Part shown: positions 56,319 through 64,000 of the stretch, in pieces
Position numbering within the stretch: position 1 is the stretch's first letter
Layout of the letters: the number at the start of each line of letters is the position of its first letter
Program-made: the position numbers and the translations under genes
Origin: Caulifigura coniformis
GTDB taxonomy: Bacteria > Planctomycetota > Planctomycetia > Planctomycetales > Planctomycetaceae
Direction of reading: 5' to 3'
Length of the DNA: 64,000 bases
Assembly: GCF_007745175.1 (NCBI RefSeq)
Contig: NZ_CP036271.1
Location: 3,856,314-3,920,313 of the forward strand
The notes under the pieces: generated by a model
What the model was told of the DNA's origin: nothing
Databases searched by the model: none
What the model saw: only the letters and a program-made list of their open reading frames with translations

Positions 56319-57446
56319 ATGGCCCACGCATACACCCCAGGATTGCTCGTCTCGCCCCGCATGCGGCTGCGTGTGCGCCGCGTCTTGCCGATCTCTGGCG
56401 AAGTGCTTGTCTCCCACGGAGAGAAAGTCGAGGCCCGGCAGGTCGTGGCCCGCACATTCATGCCGGGCGACGTCACCCCGGTGAACATCGCCAACCAGAT
56501 GTCGTTGTCCCCTTCCGAGGTGGCGGCAGCGATGCTCAAGAAGGTGGGTGACCCGGTCGCCAAAGGGGACGTTCTCGCCCGGTCCAAGGGCATGTTCGGC
56601 TTCTTCAAAACGGAGTTCGCCGCGCCGACCTCCGGAACGATCGAATCCATTTCGGACGTCACGGGCCAGGTGATGATTCGCGGCGCGGCGCTCCCCGTCC
56701 AGGTCCTCGCCTACGCCGGCGGAACAGTCGTCGAGGTCCTGCCTCAGGAAGGCGTGATTGTCGAGGCCGATGTGGCCTTCGCCCAGGGCGTGTTCGGTGT
56801 CGGCGGAGAGGCCTTCGGTGTTCTGAAAGTGGTCTGTGCGAACCCGTCCGAAGACCTCACGCCCGACAGAATCACCGCGGACTGCAAAAACGCGGTCATC
56901 GTCGGAGGCGCGCGCATTCACGAAGCCGCTGTCCGTCGTGCGGTCGAGGTGGGAGTTTCTGCGATCATCGCCGGGGGAATCGACGATGCCGACCTCAAGG
57001 CGATTCTCGGATACGACCTGGGCGTCGCCATCACGGGCTCCGAGAAAATCGGCCTCACGCTCATCATTACCGAAGGCTTCGGCGATATCGCGATGGCCGA
57101 CCGCACGTTCGCCCTCCTCAAGAAGCACGCCGGAGCTGACGTCTCGGTGAATGGAGCGACTCAGATCCGGGCCGGCGTCATGCGGCCCGAGATCGTCATT
57201 CCCGTGGCCGACTCTGCCAACGTCGGCTCGGTTCAGGAAGCCCACGGCGGAGGCTTTCTCGAGATCGGCTCGCAGGTCCGCATCATCCGCGATCCATACT
57301 TCGGCATCCTCGGAAAAGTGACGGCGCTCCCCCATCAGCCCACAGTCCTCGGCAGCGGTTCGTCGGCACGCGTGCTCGAAGTGGCCTGTGCCGACGGGAA
57401 AACCGTGACGGTCCCGCGGGCGAACGTCGAGATCACAGGAGGTTGA
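56319..57446 (+). CDS. Biotinyl/lipoyl-like plus KOW-like protein next to GlmL-like ATPase
   Basis: A 375-aa protein. The N-terminal third (about 20-130) has barrel-sandwich traits: GEVLVSHGEKVEARQVVA, KVGDPVAKGDVLARS and AAPTSGTIESISDVTGQV, like halves of a biotinyl/lipoyl domain with no clear Lys site. A middle region (about 135-300) has Rossmann-like segments (DCKNAVIVGGARIHEAAVRRAVEVGVSAIIAGGID). The C-terminus (about 315-372) reads EIGSQVRIIRDPYFGILGKVTALP, a KOW-like beta-barrel. It begins 32 bases after the GlmL-like stop. No enzyme activity can be assigned. Likely a soluble partner of the ATPase. Confidence 0.7.
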   Translation: MAHAYTPGLLVSPRMRLRVRRVLPISGEVLVSHGEKVEARQVVARTFMPGDVTPVNIANQMSLSPSEVAAAMLKKVGDPVAKGDVLARSKGMFGFFKTEFAAPTSGTIESISDVTGQVMIRGAALPVQVLAYAGGTVVEVLPQEGVIVEADVAFAQGVFGVGGEAFGVLKVVCANPSEDLTPDRITADCKNAVIVGGARIHEAAVRRAVEVGVSAIIAGGIDDADLKAILGYDLGVAITGSEKIGLTLIITEGFGDIAMADRTFALLKKHAGADVSVNGATQIRAGVMRPEIVIPVADSANVGSVQEAHGGGFLEIGSQVRIIRDPYFGILGKVTALPHQPTVLGSGSSARVLEVACADGKTVTVPRANVEITGG

Positions 57447-57453
57447 ATCGCCG

Positions 57454-58782
57454 ATGGCCAGTACTGAATCACCATCCATTTGCGTCGCGATGGAAACTCG
57501 CAGCGCACTCTCCTTGATCACCAGGAGCGGGTTTGCGGGCCGCCTCGTAATGGGGCTATGCCTTCTCCTCCTCGCAGCAACGGCTGACGCTGCTCCGCCC
57601 GCTCCCCCGAGATTCGTCTCCATCACCGATAAACCATTCGACAACGGCCACGCTCTCGTGGTCGTTCTCGACGTCGATCCCGAGCCCGCGGCCACGACCT
57701 GCATCCTGGAACGCTCCTTCGAACGAAAAGGGCTCTACGGCGAACCCCAGACGCTCGAGCGGCCGACGCCTGCCGAACCGATCCAGACGAGCGAACTCCC
57801 CTCGAATGCGGAAGTCGTCAAGCTGGTGACGCACATTGAAACTGAAGTCGGAGACCTGCCGACGGACAAACCGGTCTGGTTCCGGGCGTATGCCGTCAAC
57901 GCGGCCGGCGAGAAATCCGCATTCGTCTACAGCGACCAGCCCACCGTCGCGACCGAGCAGTTCTTCGACGGAAATCGATTCTGGTTCTTTGTCGTCACCG
58001 TCTTCGTCTGCGGTTCCGTGATTGCGATGATCCTCGTCGCCCGCACCGGGGCCCCGATGTGGATTCGCAAGATCAGCGCGCTGGACGCCATCGACGAAGC
58101 GGTCGGCCGGGCTACGGAAATGGGCAAGTCGTGCCTGTTCGTGGCCGGCGTCCAGGACCTGAACGAAATCGAAACCATCGCCGGCGTCACGGTTCTCTCG
58201 CGCGTCGCCGAAAAGGCCGCCGAATACGACGCCACCGTCGTGGTTCCCACCAGTCGCTCGCTGGTGATGACGGCTGCCCGGGAAACGTCGCAGGCCGCGT
58301 ATCTCGCGGCCGGGCGGCCCGACGCCTACCAGGAAGACCGCATCTACTACGTCACGGATGACCAGTTCGGCTTCGTGGCTCACCTCAGCGGCTACATGAT
58401 GCGCGAGAAGCCCGCCGCCTGCTTCTACATGGGGCAGTTCTACGCCGAGTCGCTGCTGCTCGGCGAAACCGGCAATACCATCGGAGCGATCCAGATCGCG
58501 GGAACCGCACAGCCGGCCCAGCTGCCGTTCTTCGTCGCCGCCTGCGACTACACCCTCATCGGTGAGGAATTCTTCGCCGCGTCCGCCTACCTGTCGCGCG
58601 ATCCCGACCAGCTGGGCAGCCTGAAAGGGCAGGACATCGGAAAGCTGCTCGTCATGTCGATCATCGTGATCGGAGTCTCCCTGCTCACCATCGTGAACCT
58701 CGCCCCCTCCGGCACCGCGGTTCACGATCTCGCCAGTGCGGCCGCCGACTACCTCCAGAATCACATGCTCACGTCGTCGTAA
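57454..58782 (+). CDS. DUF6754-type membrane protein
   Basis: A 442-aa protein with a signal peptide or first helix (about 30-47), a fibronectin-like exported domain (about 50-165, SITDKPFDNGHALVVVLDV to WFRAYAVNAAGEKS), a helix (about 174-197) and a cytosolic domain (AMWIRKISALDAIDEAVGRATEMGKSCLFVAGVQDL in part, then TVVVPTSRSLVMTAARE), with a final helix (about 397-418). This layout fits DUF6754 proteins. It lies 8 bases after the biotinyl-like gene, with GGAGG 11 nt before ATG 57454. The GlmL-like/biotinyl-like/DUF6754 trio probably works as a membrane-linked ATP-driven unit (inference). Confidence 0.75.
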   Translation: MASTESPSICVAMETRSALSLITRSGFAGRLVMGLCLLLLAATADAAPPAPPRFVSITDKPFDNGHALVVVLDVDPEPAATTCILERSFERKGLYGEPQTLERPTPAEPIQTSELPSNAEVVKLVTHIETEVGDLPTDKPVWFRAYAVNAAGEKSAFVYSDQPTVATEQFFDGNRFWFFVVTVFVCGSVIAMILVARTGAPMWIRKISALDAIDEAVGRATEMGKSCLFVAGVQDLNEIETIAGVTVLSRVAEKAAEYDATVVVPTSRSLVMTAARETSQAAYLAAGRPDAYQEDRIYYVTDDQFGFVAHLSGYMMREKPAACFYMGQFYAESLLLGETGNTIGAIQIAGTAQPAQLPFFVAACDYTLIGEEFFAASAYLSRDPDQLGSLKGQDIGKLLVMSIIVIGVSLLTIVNLAPSGTAVHDLASAAADYLQNHMLTSS

Positions 58783-58960
58783 CACCCCGGCGGCCCCGAT
58801 CGCTTCCGCCGATCATTTCGGGCTCCGCCCCGTCTTCCAGCCGTCATAATCGGCAGAGTACCGGCGTCCGCCCGGCGTCTTCGATGGAAGTTGGGATGAA
58901 CTGAATCAAAGGCCGGTCTGCAAACGCGGGAAGCCGCCGTGCTTTTCCGATGGTTCTGTC

Positions 58961-59932
58961 ATGTCACAAGCGGCGACGAGCACCGAGATCCCCTACGTCG
59001 GCGATGAACTCGAGCTGTTCTCGCATGCGCTGAACTGGAAAGCCTGCCTTCGACGCCAGATTTCTCCGTTCCTCGGCCGGCGTGTCCTGGAAGTCGGCGC
59101 CGGCATCGGCGCGACCACCCGCATGCTCTGCGACGGCAGCCAGGAGCATTGGCGCTGCCTCGAGCCGGACGTGCCGATGGCCCGTCTGCTGACCGCCCAG
59201 GTGCAGAACGGGGAACTCCCGGCCTGCTGCGAGGCCCAGGCAGGGACGGTCGCCGACGTGACCGAGCAGTTCGACAGTGCCATCTATATCGACGTCCTGG
59301 AGCACATCCCCGAAGACCGGGTTGAAATCGAATCCGTCGTCGATCGCGTGAAAGTGGGGGGATATGTCGTCGTCCTCTCGCCGGCCCACCAGCATCTCTA
59401 CACCCCTTTCGACAAGCGGATCGGTCACTGCCGCCGCTACTCCAAGAAGATGCTCGCCGGCCTGACGCCGCCGCTGTTGAGCATCGAACGGCTGAGATAC
59501 CTCGACTGCGTTGGATATTTCGCTTCGCTGGCGAACCGGCTCATGCTCCGCCAGTCGATGCCGACACTGAACCAGATCCGGGTCTGGGACGGCCTGATGG
59601 TGCCGATCTCGCGGGTGATCGATCCGCTTCTCGGCTACAGCGCGGGCAAATCAGTGCTCTGCATCTGGCGGAAAGAGGCCGCCCCGATTCCACCAGAGAC
59701 GCCCCGCACGACAGCGCAGTCCCTGGCACGGATCGCCGGCCTGGCGGCGCTGACCATCGCAGGTGCGATCATCGCGTTCTTTCTGCTGTCCGGTCCGCCG
59801 GAGCAGGGAGTCCGGCCCAGGCGCGGGGCACGGCCCTTTCGGACAACGCCGGCGACAGCCATCACCATTGGTGCTCTGGGCGGGGCAGGGCTGTTTGGGC
59901 TGTGGACGCGCGGACGAAGACGCCGACGATAG
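58961..59932 (+). CDS. SAM-dependent methyltransferase with C-terminal membrane helices
   Basis: A 323-aa class I methyltransferase: VLEVGAGIGATTRML (about 42-56) is the SAM site, CLEPDVPMARLL gives the acidic motif II, and YIDVLEHIPED with GGYVVVLSPAH continue the core. After about residue 245 come two hydrophobic segments (LARIAGLAALTIAGAIIAFFLLSG and ATAITIGALGGAGLFGLW), then an Arg-rich tail (GRRRRR). The tail would anchor the enzyme at the membrane and suggests a lipid or envelope substrate. Start ATG 58961 has no strong site. Confidence 0.8.
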   Translation: MSQAATSTEIPYVGDELELFSHALNWKACLRRQISPFLGRRVLEVGAGIGATTRMLCDGSQEHWRCLEPDVPMARLLTAQVQNGELPACCEAQAGTVADVTEQFDSAIYIDVLEHIPEDRVEIESVVDRVKVGGYVVVLSPAHQHLYTPFDKRIGHCRRYSKKMLAGLTPPLLSIERLRYLDCVGYFASLANRLMLRQSMPTLNQIRVWDGLMVPISRVIDPLLGYSAGKSVLCIWRKEAAPIPPETPRTTAQSLARIAGLAALTIAGAIIAFFLLSGPPEQGVRPRRGARPFRTTPATAITIGALGGAGLFGLWTRGRRRRR

Positions 59933-60005
59933 GTGCAGACTCATCGGTCAGCGACATCGGGGGCGAGCGTCGCGATTTTCCCAGCGCCACTTCACCATGA
60001 GGCAT

Positions 60006-60022
60006 GCCATTTGCTAAATGGC
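60006..60022. repeat. Short perfect hairpin upstream of pseudopilin copy 3
   Basis: GCCATTT (60006-60012) and AAATGGC (60016-60022) are exact inverted copies with a 3-nt loop, in the leader before the pseudopilin at 60203. It could be an operator or a minor RNA structure. Confidence 0.4.
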
Positions 60023-60202
60023 GTACGCAGCGACAGGCCGCTACTGCGATGCGATTTCCGAGCGCTCGTGTGTCTCCTCTGCTGGCAGCGCCGTCCATTT
60101 TTCGTGCATCGCTCTGTTTTCGCGCTCTGCGATGTCAGTGCATTGATTTCTTGTCGGTCGTCTCTTTGCGTTTGCCTTTTTTGATTTCTTGAAAGGTCGA
60201 AT

Positions 60203-61126
60203 ATGATTTCGAGGCGTGGCGTGCGGAAGTCTGGTTTCACATTGATTGAGTTGCTGGTCGTGATCGCCATCATCGCGATCCTGATTGCTCTGCTCCTGCC
60301 TGCCGTCCAGCAGGCCCGCGAGGCGGCTCGACGGACTCAGTGCAAGAACAACCTGAAACAGCTCGGGTTGGCCATGCACAACTATCACGACACCCATCGG
60401 GTGTTCCCCTACGGCGTCCTCAACGTCGGCACCTTCCACCTGCGGGACACCTGGATGCAGCAGGTGCTTCCGATGATTGAGCAGGGGCCGCTCTACAACA
60501 AGTACCAGACGTCCATCGTGCAGTGGGTGATGGATACGCCGGCGGACATCAAGGACATGCCCCTTGCCGGGTTCCAGTGTCCCTCTGACCCCTCCAGCCC
60601 TGCCAAGGGCGCTTCGGGCGGTCTGCGGTCGGGCGGCGACGGCTTCCAGGGCAACTACGTCGTCTGCCACGGCAAGACGCAGAACTACAACGCCGACAAC
60701 GGCGGCATGTTCAACAACAACTCCCGTCACCGCATGGAGAGCATGAAGGACGGCTCCAGCAACACCATCTTCGCCAGTGAAGTGATGATTCGCGGCAGCG
60801 CCAACACCAACAGCGGTTGGGGTGAAGGCGGCGGATACTGGGGCGGTGGAGAAGGCGGCGGATACGGGTTCACCACCGCGGAACCCCCGAACTCCTCGAT
60901 CACCGATCAGGTCTACACCTGCAAAAGCACGACCTGGCCCAGCGCTCCCTGCCAGTCGATGAGTGCCTATACCACGCAGCGCGTCCTCGCCCGCAGCTAC
61001 CACACGGGCGGCGTCCATGCCCTGATGGGCGACGGCGGCGTGCGATTCGTGTCGAGCAACATCGACCGCCTTACCTGGCAGAACCTGGGCACCCGCAGCG
61101 GCGGAGAGACGATCGGCGAATTCTAA
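60203..61126 (+). CDS. DUF1559 pseudopilin, copy 3
   Basis: A 307-aa paralogue with the prepilin site [15 protein letters not shown] (about 9-23), a family helix and [15 protein letters not shown]. The body contains [25 protein letters not shown] and a Gly-rich stretch ([17 protein letters not shown]). It ends with the H-X9-DG signature [27 protein letters not shown] is its ribosome site. A strong hairpin follows the stop, then the lipoprotein at 61224, repeating the layout of copies 1 and 2. Confidence 0.93.
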   Translation: MISRRGVRKSGFTLIELLVVIAIIAILIALLLPAVQQAREAARRTQCKNNLKQLGLAMHNYHDTHRVFPYGVLNVGTFHLRDTWMQQVLPMIEQGPLYNKYQTSIVQWVMDTPADIKDMPLAGFQCPSDPSSPAKGASGGLRSGGDGFQGNYVVCHGKTQNYNADNGGMFNNNSRHRMESMKDGSSNTIFASEVMIRGSANTNSGWGEGGGYWGGGEGGGYGFTTAEPPNSSITDQVYTCKSTTWPSAPCQSMSAYTTQRVLARSYHTGGVHALMGDGGVRFVSSNIDRLTWQNLGTRSGGETIGEF

Positions 61127-61164
61127 CCGTCGTTCTCTCGCTCTGATTGCCGGAACTCCAGTTC

Positions 61165-61192
61165 ACCGGGGCCGCTCCTGAGCGGCCCCGGT
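61165..61192 (+). terminator. Strong hairpin between pseudopilin copy 3 and its lipoprotein
   Basis: ACCGGGGCCGCT (61165-61176) pairs perfectly with AGCGGCCCCGGT (61181-61192), loop CCTG. Only TCTCAG follows, so it is more likely an attenuator or mRNA end-stabiliser than a full terminator. Confidence 0.6.
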
Positions 61193-61223
61193 TCTCAGAA
61201 ACCATCTTCCTGAAGAGGCGTGT

Positions 61224-61646
61224 GTGAACGTGCAGAATGTTGCGTCGTGGTTTCGCGGGGGGCTGCTTCTGACCGCCTTCGGAATCGCAGGGTGCGGCGG
61301 TGGCGGTCCGGAAGGCCCTCCGCTGGCGAAAGTGACGGGAGTCGTCACCTTCGAAGGGCAGCCGCTGCCCGATGGAGAAATCATTGTCCGTGCGGCCGAC
61401 GGCTCTCACGCGGCCGGTTCGCACGTCCAGGAAGGTAAGTTCGAACTCAACGCGACCGAAGGCAAGAAGGTCGTCGAGGTCACCGCCTGGAGGGAAGTCC
61501 CCGGGAAGTTCCGTGAAGACAATCCGGGGGAGAAGACCGCCGTCCGCGAGCAGTATATTCCCAGGCAGTTCAACGAGCAGACGAAGCTCGAACTGGAAGT
61601 GAAGCTGCCCGAAACGCTGGATGTCAAACTGGATCTGAAGAAATGA
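61224..61646 (+). CDS. Small DUF1559-associated lipoprotein, copy 3
   Basis: A 140-aa lipoprotein (lipobox FGIAGC) with a beta-sandwich similar to the lipoprotein at 24192: AKVTGVVTFEGQPLPDGEIIVRA then VQEGKFELNATEGKKVVEVTAWR. GTG 61224 has GAAGAGG upstream. It matches the pairing of pseudopilin and lipoprotein seen twice before in the window. Confidence 0.82.
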   Translation: MNVQNVASWFRGGLLLTAFGIAGCGGGGPEGPPLAKVTGVVTFEGQPLPDGEIIVRAADGSHAAGSHVQEGKFELNATEGKKVVEVTAWREVPGKFREDNPGEKTAVREQYIPRQFNEQTKLELEVKLPETLDVKLDLKK

Positions 61647-61752
61647 CCGACGGTCCCGGTCCGGAGCGACAGGTTCGCTCCGGACTTCGGGAGTCCGGCG
61701 TCCCCGTTTCATGACTTTGAGAGGGGCCTGTCGCTTTAACCGGGGCCGGTTT

Positions 61753-62334
61753 CTACAGAGACAGGAAGTTCTCCAGCAGCTTGATTCCCTGGGGAGTCAG
61801 GAAGCTCTCCGGGTGGAACTGCACGCCGTGGACCGGATATGTCCGGTGCCTGAGCGCCATGATCTCCGGTGGGTGGTCGGCATCCCGAGTCCATCCCACG
61901 GCCAGCAGGTCGGGCGTCAAAGTCTCTTCCGGAACCACCAGACTGTGGTAACGCGTCGCCTGCATGGGGCTCTCGATCCCCCGAAACACCCCCTGGCCGT
62001 CGTGATGAATCATCGACGTCTTGCCGTGCATCAGCCGCTTGGCACGGAGCACCTTCGCTCCATAAACCTCGGCCATGCATTGATGGCCCAGGCAGACTCC
62101 GAATACCGGCAGCTTCGGCCCGAAGTGTTCGATCACCGCCTTCGAGATTCCCGCCTCGCCGGGAGAGCAGGGGCCCGGAGAAACGATGATCCGCTCCGGT
62201 TTCAGCTTTTCGATTTCGCTGATGGAAATCTGGTCGTTTCGTGCGACCTGGATGTCGAGCGCGGAGTCGATTTCCCCCAGTCGCTGGACGAGGTTGTACG
62301 TGAACGAATCGTAGTTATCGAGAACGAAGATCAT
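61753..62334 (-). CDS. pabA: Anthranilate/aminodeoxychorismate synthase component II (glutamine amidotransferase)
   Basis: A 193-aa class I glutamine amidotransferase that supplies ammonia to the chorismate-using partner, for tryptophan or folate synthesis. The oxyanion loop SPGPCSPGEAG (52-62), the nucleophile C81 in VCLGHQ and the base pair H174 and E176 in FHPESF are present. The name pabA or trpG cannot be separated by sequence alone; no trpE or pabB lies in the window. Its ATG sits inside the end of the transglutaminase-like gene (20-base overlap), so the two are co-transcribed, although a functional tie is not obvious. Confidence 0.92.
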   Translation of the reverse strand: MIFVLDNYDSFTYNLVQRLGEIDSALDIQVARNDQISISEIEKLKPERIIVSPGPCSPGEAGISKAVIEHFGPKLPVFGVCLGHQCMAEVYGAKVLRAKRLMHGKTSMIHHDGQGVFRGIESPMQATRYHSLVVPEETLTPDLLAVGWTRDADHPPEIMALRHRTYPVHGVQFHPESFLTPQGIKLLENFLSL

Positions 62335-64000
62335 GGCTGTCGGAGTTTACGGAGGTGCGGGAAGAAAGACAGGCTTCCAGTCGCCACAGCCGCCGTTCCA
62401 GTCGATCCTCGTCAACGGTGGAAAGTTTCTCGCCGCCGAATCGGACACGGTAAAACTCGTCCGACACCGTCCCCGGCAACTCGGTCAGGCCGGCTTCATC
62501 GAGCTGCCGGCCCAGCATCCGCTTCACGGTCTGCCCGAATTCCTGCGCCGTCTGTGACCGCTCCGGCGCCAGGCCTGCCCGATCGACGATCTTCTTGAAC
62601 CGATTGTAGAAGGCAACCTCGGGGCCGGAGTGCTCACCGCGGGTTTTGAGGCCTCCGAGCGACCCGATCCTGTAGATCAGGCGTGAGAGCAGTTTGTAGA
62701 GAATGGCCATCGTCGTCAGCAGGACGAACGCCGTCAGGCCGCCTCTCCAGCTGATCCACTGGTCAGGATTGCGGATCGTCTCCAGCGCGCCGGCCCAGAC
62801 CGTCTCAAACTTGGCCTTCAGGTCGATCACGCGCTGCCAGCTCCGCTGGCCAAGCCGCTGGATCGGCAGGTACACCTGCTCGCGCTGCTGCTGGCTGTTC
62901 ATCCCGATGCCCGTCAGCCACAACCGCACCGCCACGTCCTTGGCGAACGCCCACGTCGATTGCGTCTGGCCGGCTGCTACCTTGGCCGTCTTGTCGCGGA
63001 TGGCCGGAGTCGGATCGAACGTCACCCATCGATTGTAGATCCGCGCCTCGGTCCACGCGTGGGCAAAACGTTGCTGAATGTAGAACGTCCCGGTCGCCCC
63101 TTCGAAATTGCCCCCCTTGAAGCCGGTGACGAGCCGGGAGGGGATGTCGGCCGCGCGAAACATCAGCGCCAGCGCCGACGCGAAATACTCGCAGTGCCCC
63201 TTTTTCCGGTTGACCAGGAAGTCTTCGATCGGATCGACCCGCGAATTGTCCACCGCTGCCTTCGTCGTGTACTCAAACCGGCCGCTGTCACGCAGGTAGT
63301 GCAGAATCGCGTTCGCCTTCATCTCGTCGTCCTCCGCCGCGGAGGCGGGCAGGGTGGCCAGGATCTCTTTGGTGATCCGCCGAAGCTCCACAAGGTCTTC
63401 CGGCACCTGCAGGAGTTGTTCGTTGTACCGGACGTTGTTGGCGCCGAAGAAGGGCAGGCCGCGGCCAAGAATGTACGTCGGGTCGTACTCCAGCTCTTCC
63501 GCGTCATGCAGGCTGTAGACCTGATAGGAATAGCTGTCGTAGACCGATTCATCCTGCCGCGAATACTCGTTCGTCTGCTGGCGTCGGTAGATCTCGTTAC
63601 CTTCGAGAGGCCCGTCGCACGTCACCACCTGGCCGACCGTGAACAGCGTCGCGGAGTTGCTGGAATTCAGGCGGATGTCGACGCGCACGAGCTTCTCATC
63701 GGGCCGCGGCATCGAGCAGGCGTCCCCCCGCGACCGGAGCACCGGGTCCCATCGGCCCCGCGTGTAATCCTCGAGCGTCCTGGCTCGAAACAGTGGATCC
63801 TCGCCCAGCCAGGCTTTGGCCTTCACGGTGTTCATCCGGCGATTGGACGGGTATTCGAAGAAGTTGGCCGTGAGGGCAACGTCGTTGCTGGCCATGATCT
63901 CCCCGATATCCCCCAGTCGCACCCGTTCCGTGAAGCCGGCGATTCGATCGCCTGCCAGCGCCGTATCGTCGAACAGCCGCAGGCGACTCATCCACACCCG
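62315..64000 (-). CDS. Transglutaminase-domain membrane protein, 5'-truncated by the window
   Basis: The visible C-terminal 560 residues resemble TgpA/DUF3488 proteins; the start and upstream helices lie beyond the window. A transglutaminase core has its Cys in KKGHCEYFASALALMFRAADIPSRLVTGF, His in FAHAWTEARI and Asp in VTFDPTPA. Two helices follow (about position 420-440 of the visible part, WRGGLTAFVLLTTMAILYKL) and a DUF4129-like cytosolic end (RAGLAPERSQTAQEFGQTVKRMLG). Such proteins are thought to act on peptide or protein substrates at the envelope. It overlaps pabA by 20 bases. Confidence 0.85.
   Translation of the reverse strand, partial: RVWMSRLRLFDDTALAGDRIAGFTERVRLGDIGEIMASNDVALTANFFEYPSNRRMNTVKAKAWLGEDPLFRARTLEDYTRGRWDPVLRSRGDACSMPRPDEKLVRVDIRLNSSNSATLFTVGQVVTCDGPLEGNEIYRRQQTNEYSRQDESVYDSYSYQVYSLHDAEELEYDPTYILGRGLPFFGANNVRYNEQLLQVPEDLVELRRITKEILATLPASAAEDDEMKANAILHYLRDSGRFEYTTKAAVDNSRVDPIEDFLVNRKKGHCEYFASALALMFRAADIPSRLVTGFKGGNFEGATGTFYIQQRFAHAWTEARIYNRWVTFDPTPAIRDKTAKVAAGQTQSTWAFAKDVAVRLWLTGIGMNSQQQREQVYLPIQRLGQRSWQRVIDLKAKFETVWAGALETIRNPDQWISWRGGLTAFVLLTTMAILYKLLSRLIYRIGSLGGLKTRGEHSGPEVAFYNRFKKIVDRAGLAPERSQTAQEFGQTVKRMLGRQLDEAGLTELPGTVSDEFYRVRFGGEKLSTVDEDRLERRLWRLEACLSSRTSVNSDSHDLRSR

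Noticed and set aside
54752-56662. Long minus-strand open frame (636 codons)
   Set aside because: Antisense to the GlmL-like gene; composition and lack of motifs mark it as a shadow.

Overview
The window looks like the chromosome of a planctomycete (class Planctomycetia). The base composition is GC-rich. The gene families are diagnostic: three DUF1559 pseudopilins with the H-X9-DG tail, a DUF1592/DUF1588 cytochrome paired with a DUF1552 protein, an ECF sigma factor overlapping a FecR/DNRLRE gene, a sulfatase, a PadR/HAAS pair, an HTTM protein, and an alternative complex III plus caa3 oxidase supercluster. No rRNA, tRNA, CRISPR array, insertion sequence, integrase or phage gene was recognised. 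This assignment rests on gene content, not on a phylogenetic marker.

Layout. 0-5.6 kb: a DUF374 acyltransferase, a family 2 glycosyltransferase, a DUF692-like protein that has lost its metal ligands, a small Cys/Gly-rich exported protein on the other strand, and an orphan gcvPB. 6.0-18.5 kb: one long tight operon, actABCDEF, a small membrane protein, sco, and coxB-coxA-coxC-coxD. It encodes a quinol:cytochrome c/oxygen branch of the respiratory chain with an A2-type (YS motif) caa3 oxidase. 18.6-22.6 kb (minus strand): an ASCH protein, then an ECF sigma / FecR-DNRLRE / BNR_4 module. 23.2-26.3 kb: two DUF1559 pseudopilin plus small lipoprotein units. 26.3-32.4 kb: a sulfatase, a DUF2721 protein, and the DUF1592-PA14 cytochrome with its DUF1552 partner.

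32.8-37.0 kb: a complete Anbu module of permuted ATP-grasp, alpha-E, Anbu proteasome-like protease and transglutaminase-like protein, with overlapping reading frames. 37.3-42.1 kb: a PadR regulator, a HAAS protein fused to duplicated secretin/STN-like units, and an HTTM protein with a novel partner. 42.2-52.5 kb (mostly minus strand): a TPR lipoprotein, glmS, two uncharacterised small genes, a Wza-like export protein with a Cys-rich lipoprotein upstream, lpdA and a GNAT acetyltransferase. 52.7-59.9 kb: a two-helix membrane protein, a HEAT-repeat lipoprotein, then a three-gene set and a membrane-tailed methyltransferase. The three-gene set comprises a GlmL/MutL-like ASKHA ATPase, a biotinyl-like plus KOW-like protein, and a DUF6754-type membrane protein. 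60.2-64 kb: a third pseudopilin/lipoprotein unit, pabA/trpG, and a transglutaminase-domain membrane protein cut by the window end.

Most promising for new biology are the GlmL-like/biotinyl-like/DUF6754 cluster with no B12-dependent mutase nearby, the ligand-less DUF692 protein facing a Cys-rich exported peptide, and the HAAS-STN fusion under a PadR gene. All annotation was made by reading the sequence. Family names come from recognised motifs, not from a database search.
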